A stretch of DNA of 7,047 bases from an uncultured Synergistia bacterium (GTDB lineage: Bacteria > Eremiobacterota > SpSt-956 > JAKJGF01), in assembly GCA_937888925.1 (NCBI GenBank), contig CALARM010001137.1:1-7047 (forward strand), in the 5' to 3' direction. Positions 1 through 6,414 of this stretch are shown one piece after another. Below the pieces are notes generated by a model, which worked only from the letters and a program-made list of their open reading frames with translations, searched no databases and was not told where the DNA came from. Position 1 is the stretch's first letter. Each line of letters opens with the position of its first letter. A program made the position numbers and the translations under genes.

Positions 1-105
1 CCAGGATTTTTGGGATTATATGGATGACAGGATAAGGCAGGATAAACTGCGATGCATGATGCGTAATAAGTATTACGTGACGTGTAACGCGTAGAATTCC
101 CCTGT
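1..105. repeat. Intergenic mosaic of short-word repeats
   Basis: I see no gene here. The first 50 bases contain a CAGGAT word at 2-7 and two copies of CAGGATAA at 28-35 and 38-45, ten bases apart. A second block at about 52-92 is built of GCGTAAT/TTACGC words. It includes a 16-bp inverted repeat, CGTAATAAGTATTACG (62-77), with 7-bp arms around a 2-base centre. A 12-mer at 52-63 recurs with one mismatch, in opposite orientation, at 6578-6589. These look like members of dispersed low-complexity intergenic repeat families rather than decayed coding sequence. The window starts inside the region, so the left boundary is unknown. Confidence 0.6.
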
Positions 106-186
106 CACTGGCCACTGGTCACTGGCCACCGGTCACTGGTCACTGGTCACTGATTACTGGTCACTGCTCACTGATTACCGCTCACT
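106..186. repeat. Tandem 7-bp repeat array, consensus CACTGGT
   Basis: Eleven consecutive 7-base units lie in perfect register from 106 to 182, followed by a partial unit at 183-186. Units read CACTGGC, CACTGGT, CACTGGC, CACCGGT, CACTGGT, CACTGGT, CACTGAT, TACTGGT, CACTGCT, CACTGAT and TACCGCT. Degeneration is mostly at the last two positions and increases towards the methyltransferase gene. The right end enters that gene: its TGA stop (182-184 on the minus strand) lies within the array. The type is a microsatellite-like array, as expected from slippage. It lacks the spacers of a CRISPR array. Confidence 0.9.
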
Positions 187-1180
187 TTCCTACAGCAATC
201 GATGTATGAGGAGTGAGTTTCTTTATCTCTACCTGGTTAAATCCACTCTGTTTAAGCCATTCTGTAATCTCTTTTCCCGTATAAGTATTACCTTCTTTTG
301 TTCCTGAAAGCATATTAACAGCAAAAATAAGAGGATATTCAGGGCCGGTTCTGCCATCTTCAGGGAAAAAATCTTTAACTATTAATTCTCCTCCTTTGGA
401 GAGGGATTTTCTGGCTTTATCGAAAAGAAGCAATATATCTTTTTCTCCAAGAGAATGGATAATATTTGATATGAGAATAATATCATATCCTGTACCAACA
501 GGATCCTTCAGGTAATCGCCGCCTTTTGTGTCTATACGTTCACCCATACCTGATTTTACGATCTGTTCTTCTGCAATAGGCACTACTTCAGGAAGATCAA
601 AAACCGTTGCCTTTAAATCAGGATATTTACTGCACAGGCCTATGGCATAGGTGCCGGGGCCTCCGCCTATATCGAGAAAATGTTTTTTACCGGTAAAATC
701 TGTAGCATTTATGAGTTCTTCCACGCTGAAAGCGCCGACATTTGCCATAGCCATAATAAACCTCCTTGTTTGCTCAGGAGATTCTCTTCTCTTTTCCATA
801 CCTGATTTTAAAGGCTGCCCTGTTCTGACAATCTCCGGAAGTTCTGCCCATCTTTTATAAAGATCACCTGCATGTTTTATGGAATGACCCATGTAGAATT
901 CCTTTCCTTCTATAAGATGTTCTTTACTGAGATGAGAATTTTCATAAAAATCTTCTTTTTTAACTAAAAATCCCATACCGGTAAGAGCATTCAAAAGGAT
1001 CCCTGTTGCTCTTTCATCTGTGCCTGTTATTTTTAAAATATCTTCAAGTTTTTTTCCTTCTTCTCCTATGATAGTAAACATATTCAGTTCACATGCGGTA
1101 ATAAGGATTTGAGACTGCATAAACCCTCTGGAAATAGTAGATATTTGATCTATATTTTTATAAGTCTCTTTTGATAACAT
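182..1180 (-). CDS. SAM-dependent O-methyltransferase (acetylserotonin/CrtF-like family)
   Basis: A 332-residue cytoplasmic enzyme expected to move a methyl group from S-adenosylmethionine to a hydroxyl on a small molecule; the substrate cannot be read from sequence. Residues about 18-95 fit the N-terminal winged-helix dimerisation domain of this family. The Rossmann methyltransferase domain follows. It has the SAM-binding glycine loop FLDIGGGPGTYAIGL at 168-182, an acidic end to strand 2 (VFDLPEVV, D195), GGDYLKD at 220-226, and NIIHSL with H242 where the family has its catalytic His. The usual tryptophan after that His is absent. The length is normal. The start is the ATG at 1180, with AGGAG about 12 bases upstream; a start-stop ATGTAA lies between them. 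The gene stands alone, divergent from hicBA. Its last codon meets the heptamer array, which supplies the TGA. Family confidence is high; a named substrate would be guesswork. Confidence 0.85.
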   Translation of the reverse strand: MLSKETYKNIDQISTISRGFMQSQILITACELNMFTIIGEEGKKLEDILKITGTDERATGILLNALTGMGFLVKKEDFYENSHLSKEHLIEGKEFYMGHSIKHAGDLYKRWAELPEIVRTGQPLKSGMEKRRESPEQTRRFIMAMANVGAFSVEELINATDFTGKKHFLDIGGGPGTYAIGLCSKYPDLKATVFDLPEVVPIAEEQIVKSGMGERIDTKGGDYLKDPVGTGYDIILISNIIHSLGEKDILLLFDKARKSLSKGGELIVKDFFPEDGRTGPEYPLIFAVNMLSGTKEGNTYTGKEITEWLKQSGFNQVEIKKLTPHTSIAVGK

Positions 1181-1215
1181 GATTACATATTACTCCTTTC
1201 AAGAATTTTCTCTAC

Positions 1216-1224
1216 ATTATATCA
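1216..1224 (-). promoter_or_regulatory. Extended -10 promoter of the methyltransferase gene
   Basis: On the minus strand TGA-TATAAT gives a perfect -10 hexamer (1216-1221) with the TGn extension (1222-1224). No good -35 is visible at 16-18 bases, which is common for extended -10 promoters. The predicted start near 1209 leaves a leader of about 30 bases carrying the AGGAG ribosome site. Confidence 0.55.
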
Positions 1225-1238
1225 CCTTTTCAAAATTA

Positions 1239-1247
1239 TGCTATAAT
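1239..1247 (+). promoter_or_regulatory. Extended -10 promoter of hicB-hicA-ygiQ
   Basis: TGC-TATAAT gives a perfect -10 hexamer (1242-1247) with a TGn extension (1239-1241) and no convincing -35. The expected start near 1254 leaves about 30 bases to the hicB ATG, including GAGGT at 1271-1275. A 10-bp perfect palindrome, ATAATATTAT (1243-1252), overlaps the -10 and could be an operator, but AT-richness makes chance likely. Confidence 0.6.
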
Positions 1248-1283
1248 ATTATTAAAGCAATCAGAGGAAAGAGGTCAAAGAAA

Positions 1284-1532
1284 ATGATAATAGAGTATAT
1301 AGAAGAGGCTTTAAAAAAAGCTCATTATGAAATTATAGATGATGAAGAACCTTATTATGGAGATATAAAAGACCTTAAAGGTGTATGGGCTACAGGCAGG
1401 ACACTGGAAGAATGCAGAGATAACCTCAAAAGTGTCATTGAGGGATGGTTATTATTAAGTGTTAAAAAGGGCTTACCAATACCAAAGATTGGAAACTGCG
1501 AAATAAAAGAGATAGAGGAAGTTATTGTATAA
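1284..1532 (+). CDS. hicB: HicB-family antitoxin of type II toxin-antitoxin system
   Basis: An 82-residue protein expected to bind and neutralise the HicA RNase encoded just downstream. The HicB core is visible: an N-terminal strand-rich half (YYGDIKDLKGVWATGRTLEECRDNL), then a helix (IEGWLLLSVKKGLPIPKI) ending in the family's G-x-P-I-P turn. The chain ends soon after, so there is no obvious C-terminal ribbon-helix-helix or HTH DNA-binding domain; it belongs to the short HicB class. I chose the ATG at 1284 because GAGGT (1271-1275) sits 8 bases upstream. A longer in-frame version from 1179 would read through the promoter and lacks a ribosome site. The stop overlaps the hicA start by one base (TAATG). 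Antitoxin-first order suits coupled expression and autoregulation. Confidence 0.85.
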   Translation: MIIEYIEEALKKAHYEIIDDEEPYYGDIKDLKGVWATGRTLEECRDNLKSVIEGWLLLSVKKGLPIPKIGNCEIKEIEEVIV

Positions 1533-1753
1533 TGGCAAAACTAAAACCTGTCACATTTTCTGATTTTGTCAGAACTCTCAGAAAATTTGGATTTGAAGGG
1601 CCTTGTGGAGGAGGAAAACATTTATATATGATAAAAGATGATTACAGATTGACTATCCCAAATCCTCATAGAGAAATAATAGGAATAGATTTATTAATGA
1701 AAATACTGAAGCTTGCAGCTATAACACGAGATGAGTGGATGGAAAAGTTATAA
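1532..1753 (+). CDS. hicA: HicA-family mRNA interferase toxin (YcfA-like)
   Basis: A 73-residue double-stranded-RNA-binding-fold toxin, expected to cleave mRNA when free of HicB. The family pattern is clear: an N-terminal helix (SDFVRTLRKFGFE), the glycine-rich GGGKHLYM segment with the conserved catalytic His at residue 30, a strand with basic residues (YRLTIPNPH), then a C-terminal helix (GIDLLMKILKLAAITRDEW). The His is present, so the toxin is probably active. The length is typical. AGAGGAAG near 1514-1521, inside hicB, is its ribosome site, 10 bases before the ATG. Its end overlaps or nearly touches ygiQ, which suggests that gene is co-transcribed. Confidence 0.88.
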   Translation: MAKLKPVTFSDFVRTLRKFGFEGPCGGGKHLYMIKDDYRLTIPNPHREIIGIDLLMKILKLAAITRDEWMEKL

Positions 1754-1761
1754 AAATTACA

Positions 1762-3495
1762 ATGAATTACATATTCCCTACAACCAGAACAGAAATGAAA
1801 TCTCATGGCATAAAAAAACTGGATATAATCCTTATTTCAGGTGAGGCTTTTATTGATCATCCATCTTCCGGCGTTGCTATAATTGCCCGTCTGCTTTACG
1901 AGCATGGCTACAGTGTAGGTATTATAGACCAGCCGGATTGGAGTTCTAAAGAAGATTTTACCAGACTGGGAAGACCTGAATTATTTTTCGGCGTTACTTC
2001 AGGCTGTCTGGACTCAATGCTTGCCAATTATACACCGGTAAAGAAAATAAGAAGAGGAGACAGAAGATTATCTGATTATACACTGCCTGACAGGGCCGTA
2101 ACGGTATATTGCAACAGGATTAAAGAGGCCTATAAAAATATTCCCATAGTCATAGGAGGTATTGAAGCATCTCTCAGAAGATTTGCCCACTATGATTACT
2201 GGTCAGACAGTATAAGGCGGTCTATATTAATGGATTCAAGGGCAGATATTCTGGTCTATGGCATGGGAGAAAGACAGATACTGGAAATAGCAGAAAGGTT
2301 AAAAAAAGGAGAAAATCTTGAAGGAATAAGAGGGACATCAATAAAAACAAAAAAAGAATTCCCTCAGGATTCAATAAAACTCCCATGTTTTAAAGAAATT
2401 TCTACAAGTAAAGAAGCTTTCTGTAAATCTTTTCTCATACAGGAAAGGGAACAGGAGCCTTTTCCAGGTAAAGTTCTGGTAGAAGAATATGAACACTGTG
2501 CAATCGTACAGTATCCTCCTGCCCTTCCAATGACTGAAGAAGAAATGGATTATATTTATGAATTACCTTTCATCAGAAAAGCTCACCCTAAATATAAAGA
2601 AGACATTAAATCCCTTGAACCTGTCCGATTTTCCATAATAACCCACAGAGGATGTTTTGGGAATTGTTCGTTCTGTGCATTGAGTTTTCATCAGGGTAAG
2701 TTTATTCAGAGCAGATCTCCGGAATCCATTTTAAGAGAAATAGAAAAACTCACAGGTCATCCCGAATTTAAAGGATATATAGATGATCTCGGAGGGCCTA
2801 CGGCAAATATGTACAGCATAAGGTGCTGTAAATACGGACATGGAAAAGATTTCATAGAATTTCCATCTATAATAGATAAAAGCACTAAAAGACTTAATTT
2901 TAATTCTTCAATCAGGTGCAATATGAACTGCCTCGGAGACAGATGTAAAAATCTATCCTGTAATAACAGAGTCCTTACAGAACTTCTTAAAAAAATCAGA
3001 AAAATAAAAGGAGTAAAAAAAGCCTTTGTAAGATCGGGAGTAAGATATGATCTATCCATGAAAGACGAAGCATATTTAGAAGAACTCATAGGCCATCATA
3101 TAAGCGGCCAGATGAAAGTTGCGCCGGAACATATTTCTCCGTCAGTCCTTGAGCTTATGAATAAACCATATATGGAAATTTTTGAAAATTTCTATAAGAA
3201 ATTTACTGACATAAATAAAAAATTCTCTAAAAAACAGTATTTAATTCCTTATTTTATTGTATCTCACCCCGGGTCAGGAAAGAAAGAAGCTATGGCTCTC
3301 AGGGATTATATAAGAAAAAACCATATAGCCATAGAACAGATTCAGATATTTACGCCTACACCTATGACAAAATCAACATGTATGTACTATACGGGAATGG
3401 ATCCCGTAACCCTTAAAGAAGTTTATATTCCCCGGAGTATAAAAGAAAAAGAAGAGCAGAAAAACATGCTTTTATATAGAAAAAAATCACTATAA
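1762..3495 (+). CDS. ygiQ: YgiQ-family (UPF0313) radical SAM protein
   Basis: A 577-residue radical SAM enzyme of unknown substrate. The N-terminus (FPTTRTEM...LDIILISGEAFIDHPSSGVAIIARLL) matches the YgiQ-specific N-terminal domain. The radical SAM core begins near residue 288 with HRGCFGNCSFC; C298, C302 and C305 form the CxxxCxxC motif for the [4Fe-4S] cluster. The GGPTANMY, SGVRYDL, KVAPEH and LIPYFIVSHPG blocks of the family follow. A short remnant of the C-terminal DUF3362 region (YTGMDP...VYIP) ends the chain, so it is at the short end for the family. I chose the ATG at 1762 because homologous proteins start just before the FxPTTR block. A GTG at 1735 would add nine residues and overlap hicA by 19 bases. 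Neither start has a strong ribosome site, so translation is probably coupled to hicA, which ends 8 bases upstream. A Cys-rich stretch at 355-400 is noted separately. Confidence 0.88.
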   Translation: MNYIFPTTRTEMKSHGIKKLDIILISGEAFIDHPSSGVAIIARLLYEHGYSVGIIDQPDWSSKEDFTRLGRPELFFGVTSGCLDSMLANYTPVKKIRRGDRRLSDYTLPDRAVTVYCNRIKEAYKNIPIVIGGIEASLRRFAHYDYWSDSIRRSILMDSRADILVYGMGERQILEIAERLKKGENLEGIRGTSIKTKKEFPQDSIKLPCFKEISTSKEAFCKSFLIQEREQEPFPGKVLVEEYEHCAIVQYPPALPMTEEEMDYIYELPFIRKAHPKYKEDIKSLEPVRFSIITHRGCFGNCSFCALSFHQGKFIQSRSPESILREIEKLTGHPEFKGYIDDLGGPTANMYSIRCCKYGHGKDFIEFPSIIDKSTKRLNFNSSIRCNMNCLGDRCKNLSCNNRVLTELLKKIRKIKGVKKAFVRSGVRYDLSMKDEAYLEELIGHHISGQMKVAPEHISPSVLELMNKPYMEIFENFYKKFTDINKKFSKKQYLIPYFIVSHPGSGKKEAMALRDYIRKNHIAIEQIQIFTPTPMTKSTCMYYTGMDPVTLKEVYIPRSIKEKEEQKNMLLYRKKSL

Positions 3496-3518
3496 CTAAA
3501 AAATTTAGTTTAATAATA

Positions 3519-3547
3519 TTGATTTTCCATATCAATTGTGCTAAAAT
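3519..3547 (+). promoter_or_regulatory. Promoter of the REC-XRE regulator gene
   Basis: TTGATT (3519-3524) is followed, after 17 bases, by TAAAAT (3542-3547), which carries a TGn extension (3539-3541). The expected start near 3554 lies about 37 bases before the ATG. An inverted repeat, ATTGAT-N7-ATCAAT (3518-3536), covers the -35 and spacer and is placed to act as an operator. A weak AT-only hairpin just after ygiQ (3494-3510) lacks the GC stem of a terminator, so some read-through from ygiQ is possible. Confidence 0.6.
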
Positions 3548-3590
3548 ACATTAGATATTAAAAAAAATTTATCATAAGAAAGTGATTGAC

Positions 3591-4199
3591 ATGGCTAGAG
3601 CAAAAGCGATTAAAATTTTACTGGTTGATGATGATGAAGTTGTAAGAGAGAGTTTATCTTTCTGCCTTCAGCAGGAAGGCTATCAGGTCACAGAGGCACA
3701 GGATGGCCTGGAAGCACTTGAAAAGATAAAACTGTCTCATTATCACATTGTAATTCTGGATCTTAAGATGCCAGATCTTGACGGTACAAAGGTTTTACAG
3801 AAGATAAATGAAATAGATGAAGAGGCCAATGTAATAATACTTACAGGTCATCCTTCACTTGAATCTGCTGTAAATACCATGAAATTAGGTGCCGTAGACT
3901 ACTGCACAAAACCTTTCAATATTGAAGATATTAAACGTCTGGTAAGGGAAATCGCAATAAAGAAAGGTCTTATCAGGAGAAAACTTGAAGATCTTCTTGT
4001 GATTATAGGTAAGAAGATCAGAGAAACCAGAAAATCAAAGAGAATGACACTGGTTCAACTTGCAAGAATGACAGATCTCTCCAAGAGTTTGATTTCTCAA
4101 ATCGAAAATGCAAAGGTATCTCCTTCTGTATCTACACTGGATAAAATTTCAGAATCCTTGGAAATTAAATTGACAGATTTATTTGACAATGAAGGTTAA
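3591..4199 (+). CDS. Response regulator, receiver domain fused to XRE-family HTH
   Basis: A 202-residue cytoplasmic transcription factor. Residues 6-124 form a complete receiver (REC) domain: acidic pair D13/D14, phospho-acceptor D57 in VILDLKMP, T85 in the LTGH segment, and K107 in TKPF. All switch residues are present, so it should be phosphorylated by a histidine kinase. The receiver looks NtrC-like, but no AAA+ domain follows. Residues 136-198 are instead a Cro/C1 (XRE) helix-turn-helix (IRETRKSKRMTLVQLARMTDLSKSLISQIENAKVSPS...LDKISESLEIKLTDLF), the type usually found joined to cupin domains; there is no cupin here. I prefer the ATG at 3591. A GTG at 3582 would add three residues, and neither start has a strong ribosome site (GAAAGTG lies just before the ATG). 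No kinase gene is adjacent, so it is an orphan here. An inverted repeat in its promoter suggests autoregulation. Confidence 0.88.
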   Translation: MARAKAIKILLVDDDEVVRESLSFCLQQEGYQVTEAQDGLEALEKIKLSHYHIVILDLKMPDLDGTKVLQKINEIDEEANVIILTGHPSLESAVNTMKLGAVDYCTKPFNIEDIKRLVREIAIKKGLIRRKLEDLLVIIGKKIRETRKSKRMTLVQLARMTDLSKSLISQIENAKVSPSVSTLDKISESLEIKLTDLFDNEG

Positions 4200-4210
4200 C
4201 CGGTAATGTT

Positions 4211-4244
4211 AAAAAGCCTGTATTCTTCGGAATACAGGCTTTTT
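4211..4244. terminator. Bidirectional intrinsic terminator with UUCG tetraloop
   Basis: A perfect 15-bp stem pairs 4211-4225 with 4230-4244 around the loop TTCG, closed by C-G to give the extra-stable C(UUCG)G tetraloop. The A5/T5 outer stem gives a T-run on both strands, so it can stop the regulator gene (ending at 4199) and the convergent HD-GYP gene (ending at 4268). Confidence 0.93.
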
Positions 4245-4267
4245 AATTTAATTCAGATACATATTCT

Positions 4268-6388
4268 TCATACTGATGTTTCGGTATTATTAGCTGTCTG
4301 TACGGGAGTGGTAAGATTTGGGAATTTACCTTCTTCTATAAGTTTTATAAAAGCTTTAACTACTTCAGGGTCAAACTGGCTTCCCGAATTATCTTTTAGT
4401 TCTTTAATCGCTGATTCCAGTGAAAGAGCTTTTCTGTAGGGTCTGTCAGATGTCATGGCATCAAAAGAATCTGCAACAGCTATTATTCTTGCCGGCAAAG
4501 GTATTTCTTCACCTTTTATACCATAGGGATAACCTTTCGCGGAGAATTTCTCATGATGATGGAACATATATGGAAGAATCTTTTGAAAAGCTTTAACGGG
4601 CCCCATTATCTGAGCTCCGAAAACAGGATGTTTTTTCATCAAACCAAATTCTTCGTCAGTAAGTTTTCCCGGTTTATTCAATATATGATCCGGTATATTT
4701 ATCTTTCCTATATCATGAAGTAATGCCGCATACCTTATTCTATCAATCTCTTCCCTGTCAAGTTTCATTTCTTCTGCCATTGCAACAGCATATTCTGTTA
4801 CCCTTTCAGAATGTCCTCTCGTATAAGGATCTCTTGCATCTATAGCATTTGCCAGGGCTTTTATGGAACTGATGAAAAGCTCCTGAAGTTCGGCATGTAA
4901 TCTTGAATTTTCTATGGCTATAGCTGCCTGATTGGCCATCATCAAAAGTAATTCAAGATCTTCTTCTGTAAAGTTATCATTTGTTCCCTTATCACTTATA
5001 TTCATAACTCCCTGAATCTTATCTTTAACCTTGAGAGGTACTGACATGGCTGATTTTATCTCTTCAATTTGTTTGGAGATCTTTGAATCCTTCATCCTGA
5101 CGCCTTTTTTCATCAATCTTGGTTTCCCTTCCTGGGCTACCTTGCCGGCAATACCTTCTCCGAGTTTAATCACTGTACTTTTAATTATTTCAGGCGGAAG
5201 TCCGCAGGCTGCAACTATATTCATTTCCTTTACATCGTGATCTATAAGCATGAGGGAACCTTTTCTTGCATCCAGGAGCATTATGGCAGAATCCAGAACC
5301 TTCTGTAAAACCTGATCCCTGTCAAGGGAAGAATTAATAGCAGTTCCTATATGAAAAAGAGTTGATAATTCCCAGGCTTTTCTTTCTATTTTCTCATAAA
5401 GTTTTGCATTATCTATAGATATAGCTGCACTCGAAGCCAGTATTTCAAGGAGATTAAGTTCATCTTCGGAGAAATCCTCTCCTGTCTTCTTGCCTTTTAT
5501 ACTGACCACCCCGAGTATTCTTTCTCTGGCTTTAAGAGGAACACAGAGAGAAGATTTTTCATCATGACCATTTTTTTTATCTCTGAAAACAAGACTCGGT
5601 TTACCATCGAGCACAACATTCCCTGCAATACCTTCTCCTACCCTCACTGTATGATCATCTTCCAGTGTAAGACCATTTTCTACAAAAACCATTAACTCAT
5701 CCCTGTCTTCATTCAGAAGCATAATAGAACCCTGTTCTGCATCAAGCAGTTTCATAGCCTCATCAAGAACCATTTTCAGTACAGGCTCGGGGTGAAGAAA
5801 AGAACTTATATTGTTACTTATATTATAAAGAGCGGAAAGGCGCGAAATATTTCTGATTGATTCATATTCCTGCTGACAGAATTCGGAAATAACCTGTGCC
5901 AGCGATATGATAAAGGCTCTTATTTTATCAATTTCTATTTCAGATAAAATCTGCCTTGAAGCAATGACACGCAAAAGTTTATCAGGGAGAAGGTTGAATT
6001 TATGTGTCAATTTCAACAGGTCTTCATCGGAAGGTTTCATTGATTTTATAGGCCCGCTTGCCACAAAAGCTATTATTGTGTCATTTATCATCACAGATTT
6101 TAATATAAACTGCAGGCCCGGGATAATTGTCACATCACCTTCCTGAATAATTCCGCAGGTCACTATTGATTCATCTATAACCCCTTTAAACACTTTTGCT
6201 TCTTCCACAAGCACCCTGTAAAGATCATCTGTTTCCTGAATAAAACCATGTAAAATTTTTCCTTCTTTATCACTCAGGCAAAGACTTACACCGGCAATAT
6301 TGGCAAAAGTGCACAGCATTTCCTGTATGGCAGATTTCTTTAATATCCTGGTAAAGTTAATTTCCTCGTCTATAATAGAACTTTTCAT
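4268..6388 (-). CDS. PocR-GAF-GAF-HD-GYP c-di-GMP phosphodiesterase sensor
   Basis: A 706-residue protein with no membrane segments or signal peptide, so a cytoplasmic sensor that should hydrolyse cyclic di-GMP. Residues about 13-170 resemble the PocR ligand-sensing domain (SLCLSDKEGKI...AFVASGPI), though the family cysteines are poorly kept; this call is the least certain. Two GAF domains follow at about 180-330 and 340-498, clear tandem duplicates sharing GEGIAG (251, 410) and VPLK (283, 450) blocks. The HD-GYP domain (about 505-690) is intact: H526, HD at 558-559 in LLHDIGK, H587-P588, HHHE at 610-613, GYP at 619-621, and D640/D643 in VADSFDAMTSDRPYR. The start is the ATG at 6388, with AGGTG (6396-6400) 7 bases upstream. 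It is convergent with the REC-XRE gene and shares its terminator. It is more likely a stand-alone effector than a response regulator, since it has no REC domain. Confidence 0.87.
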   Translation of the reverse strand: MKSSIIDEEINFTRILKKSAIQEMLCTFANIAGVSLCLSDKEGKILHGFIQETDDLYRVLVEEAKVFKGVIDESIVTCGIIQEGDVTIIPGLQFILKSVMINDTIIAFVASGPIKSMKPSDEDLLKLTHKFNLLPDKLLRVIASRQILSEIEIDKIRAFIISLAQVISEFCQQEYESIRNISRLSALYNISNNISSFLHPEPVLKMVLDEAMKLLDAEQGSIMLLNEDRDELMVFVENGLTLEDDHTVRVGEGIAGNVVLDGKPSLVFRDKKNGHDEKSSLCVPLKARERILGVVSIKGKKTGEDFSEDELNLLEILASSAAISIDNAKLYEKIERKAWELSTLFHIGTAINSSLDRDQVLQKVLDSAIMLLDARKGSLMLIDHDVKEMNIVAACGLPPEIIKSTVIKLGEGIAGKVAQEGKPRLMKKGVRMKDSKISKQIEEIKSAMSVPLKVKDKIQGVMNISDKGTNDNFTEEDLELLLMMANQAAIAIENSRLHAELQELFISSIKALANAIDARDPYTRGHSERVTEYAVAMAEEMKLDREEIDRIRYAALLHDIGKINIPDHILNKPGKLTDEEFGLMKKHPVFGAQIMGPVKAFQKILPYMFHHHEKFSAKGYPYGIKGEEIPLPARIIAVADSFDAMTSDRPYRKALSLESAIKELKDNSGSQFDPEVVKAFIKLIEEGKFPNLTTPVQTANNTETSV

Positions 6389-6408
6389 TATTTTACACCT
6401 GACATTTC

Positions 6409-6414
6409 ATTATA
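6409..6414 (-). promoter_or_regulatory. Possible -10 of the HD-GYP gene
   Basis: On the minus strand a perfect TATAAT lies at 6409-6414, about 20 bases before the ATG. No -35 of good match is seen at 16-18 bases and no TGn extension, and the leader would be short (about 14 bases) though it would still hold the AGGTG ribosome site. The call rests on the hexamer and position alone in an AT-rich spacer. Confidence 0.3.

Noticed and set aside
106..186. CRISPR array
   Set aside because: The repeats are 7 bases and directly adjacent with no spacers, and no cas gene is present.
1188..1193. Minimal ATGTAA start-stop on the minus strand between the ribosome site and start of the methyltransferase
   Set aside because: A start-stop element could reduce translation, but a six-base match in an AT-rich leader is easily chance and the distance to AGGAG is too short for efficient initiation.
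1179..1283. A longer hicB starting at the ATG at 1179
   Set aside because: It would run through the promoter region, has no ribosome site, and adds 35 residues that do not resemble HicB. The ATG at 1284 has a good ribosome site and gives the normal length.
2757..3089. 110-codon open frame on the minus strand inside ygiQ
   Set aside because: It is fully contained in a well-supported gene, has no recognisable domain, and reads as a reverse-frame shadow.
3494..3510. Terminator after ygiQ
   Set aside because: AACTAAA-AAA-TTTAGTT forms only a 7-bp A/T-dominated stem with no following T-run, too weak to call.
5907..6146. 79-codon open frame on the plus strand inside the HD-GYP gene
   Set aside because: It is opposite a clear coding region and has no ribosome site or family resemblance.
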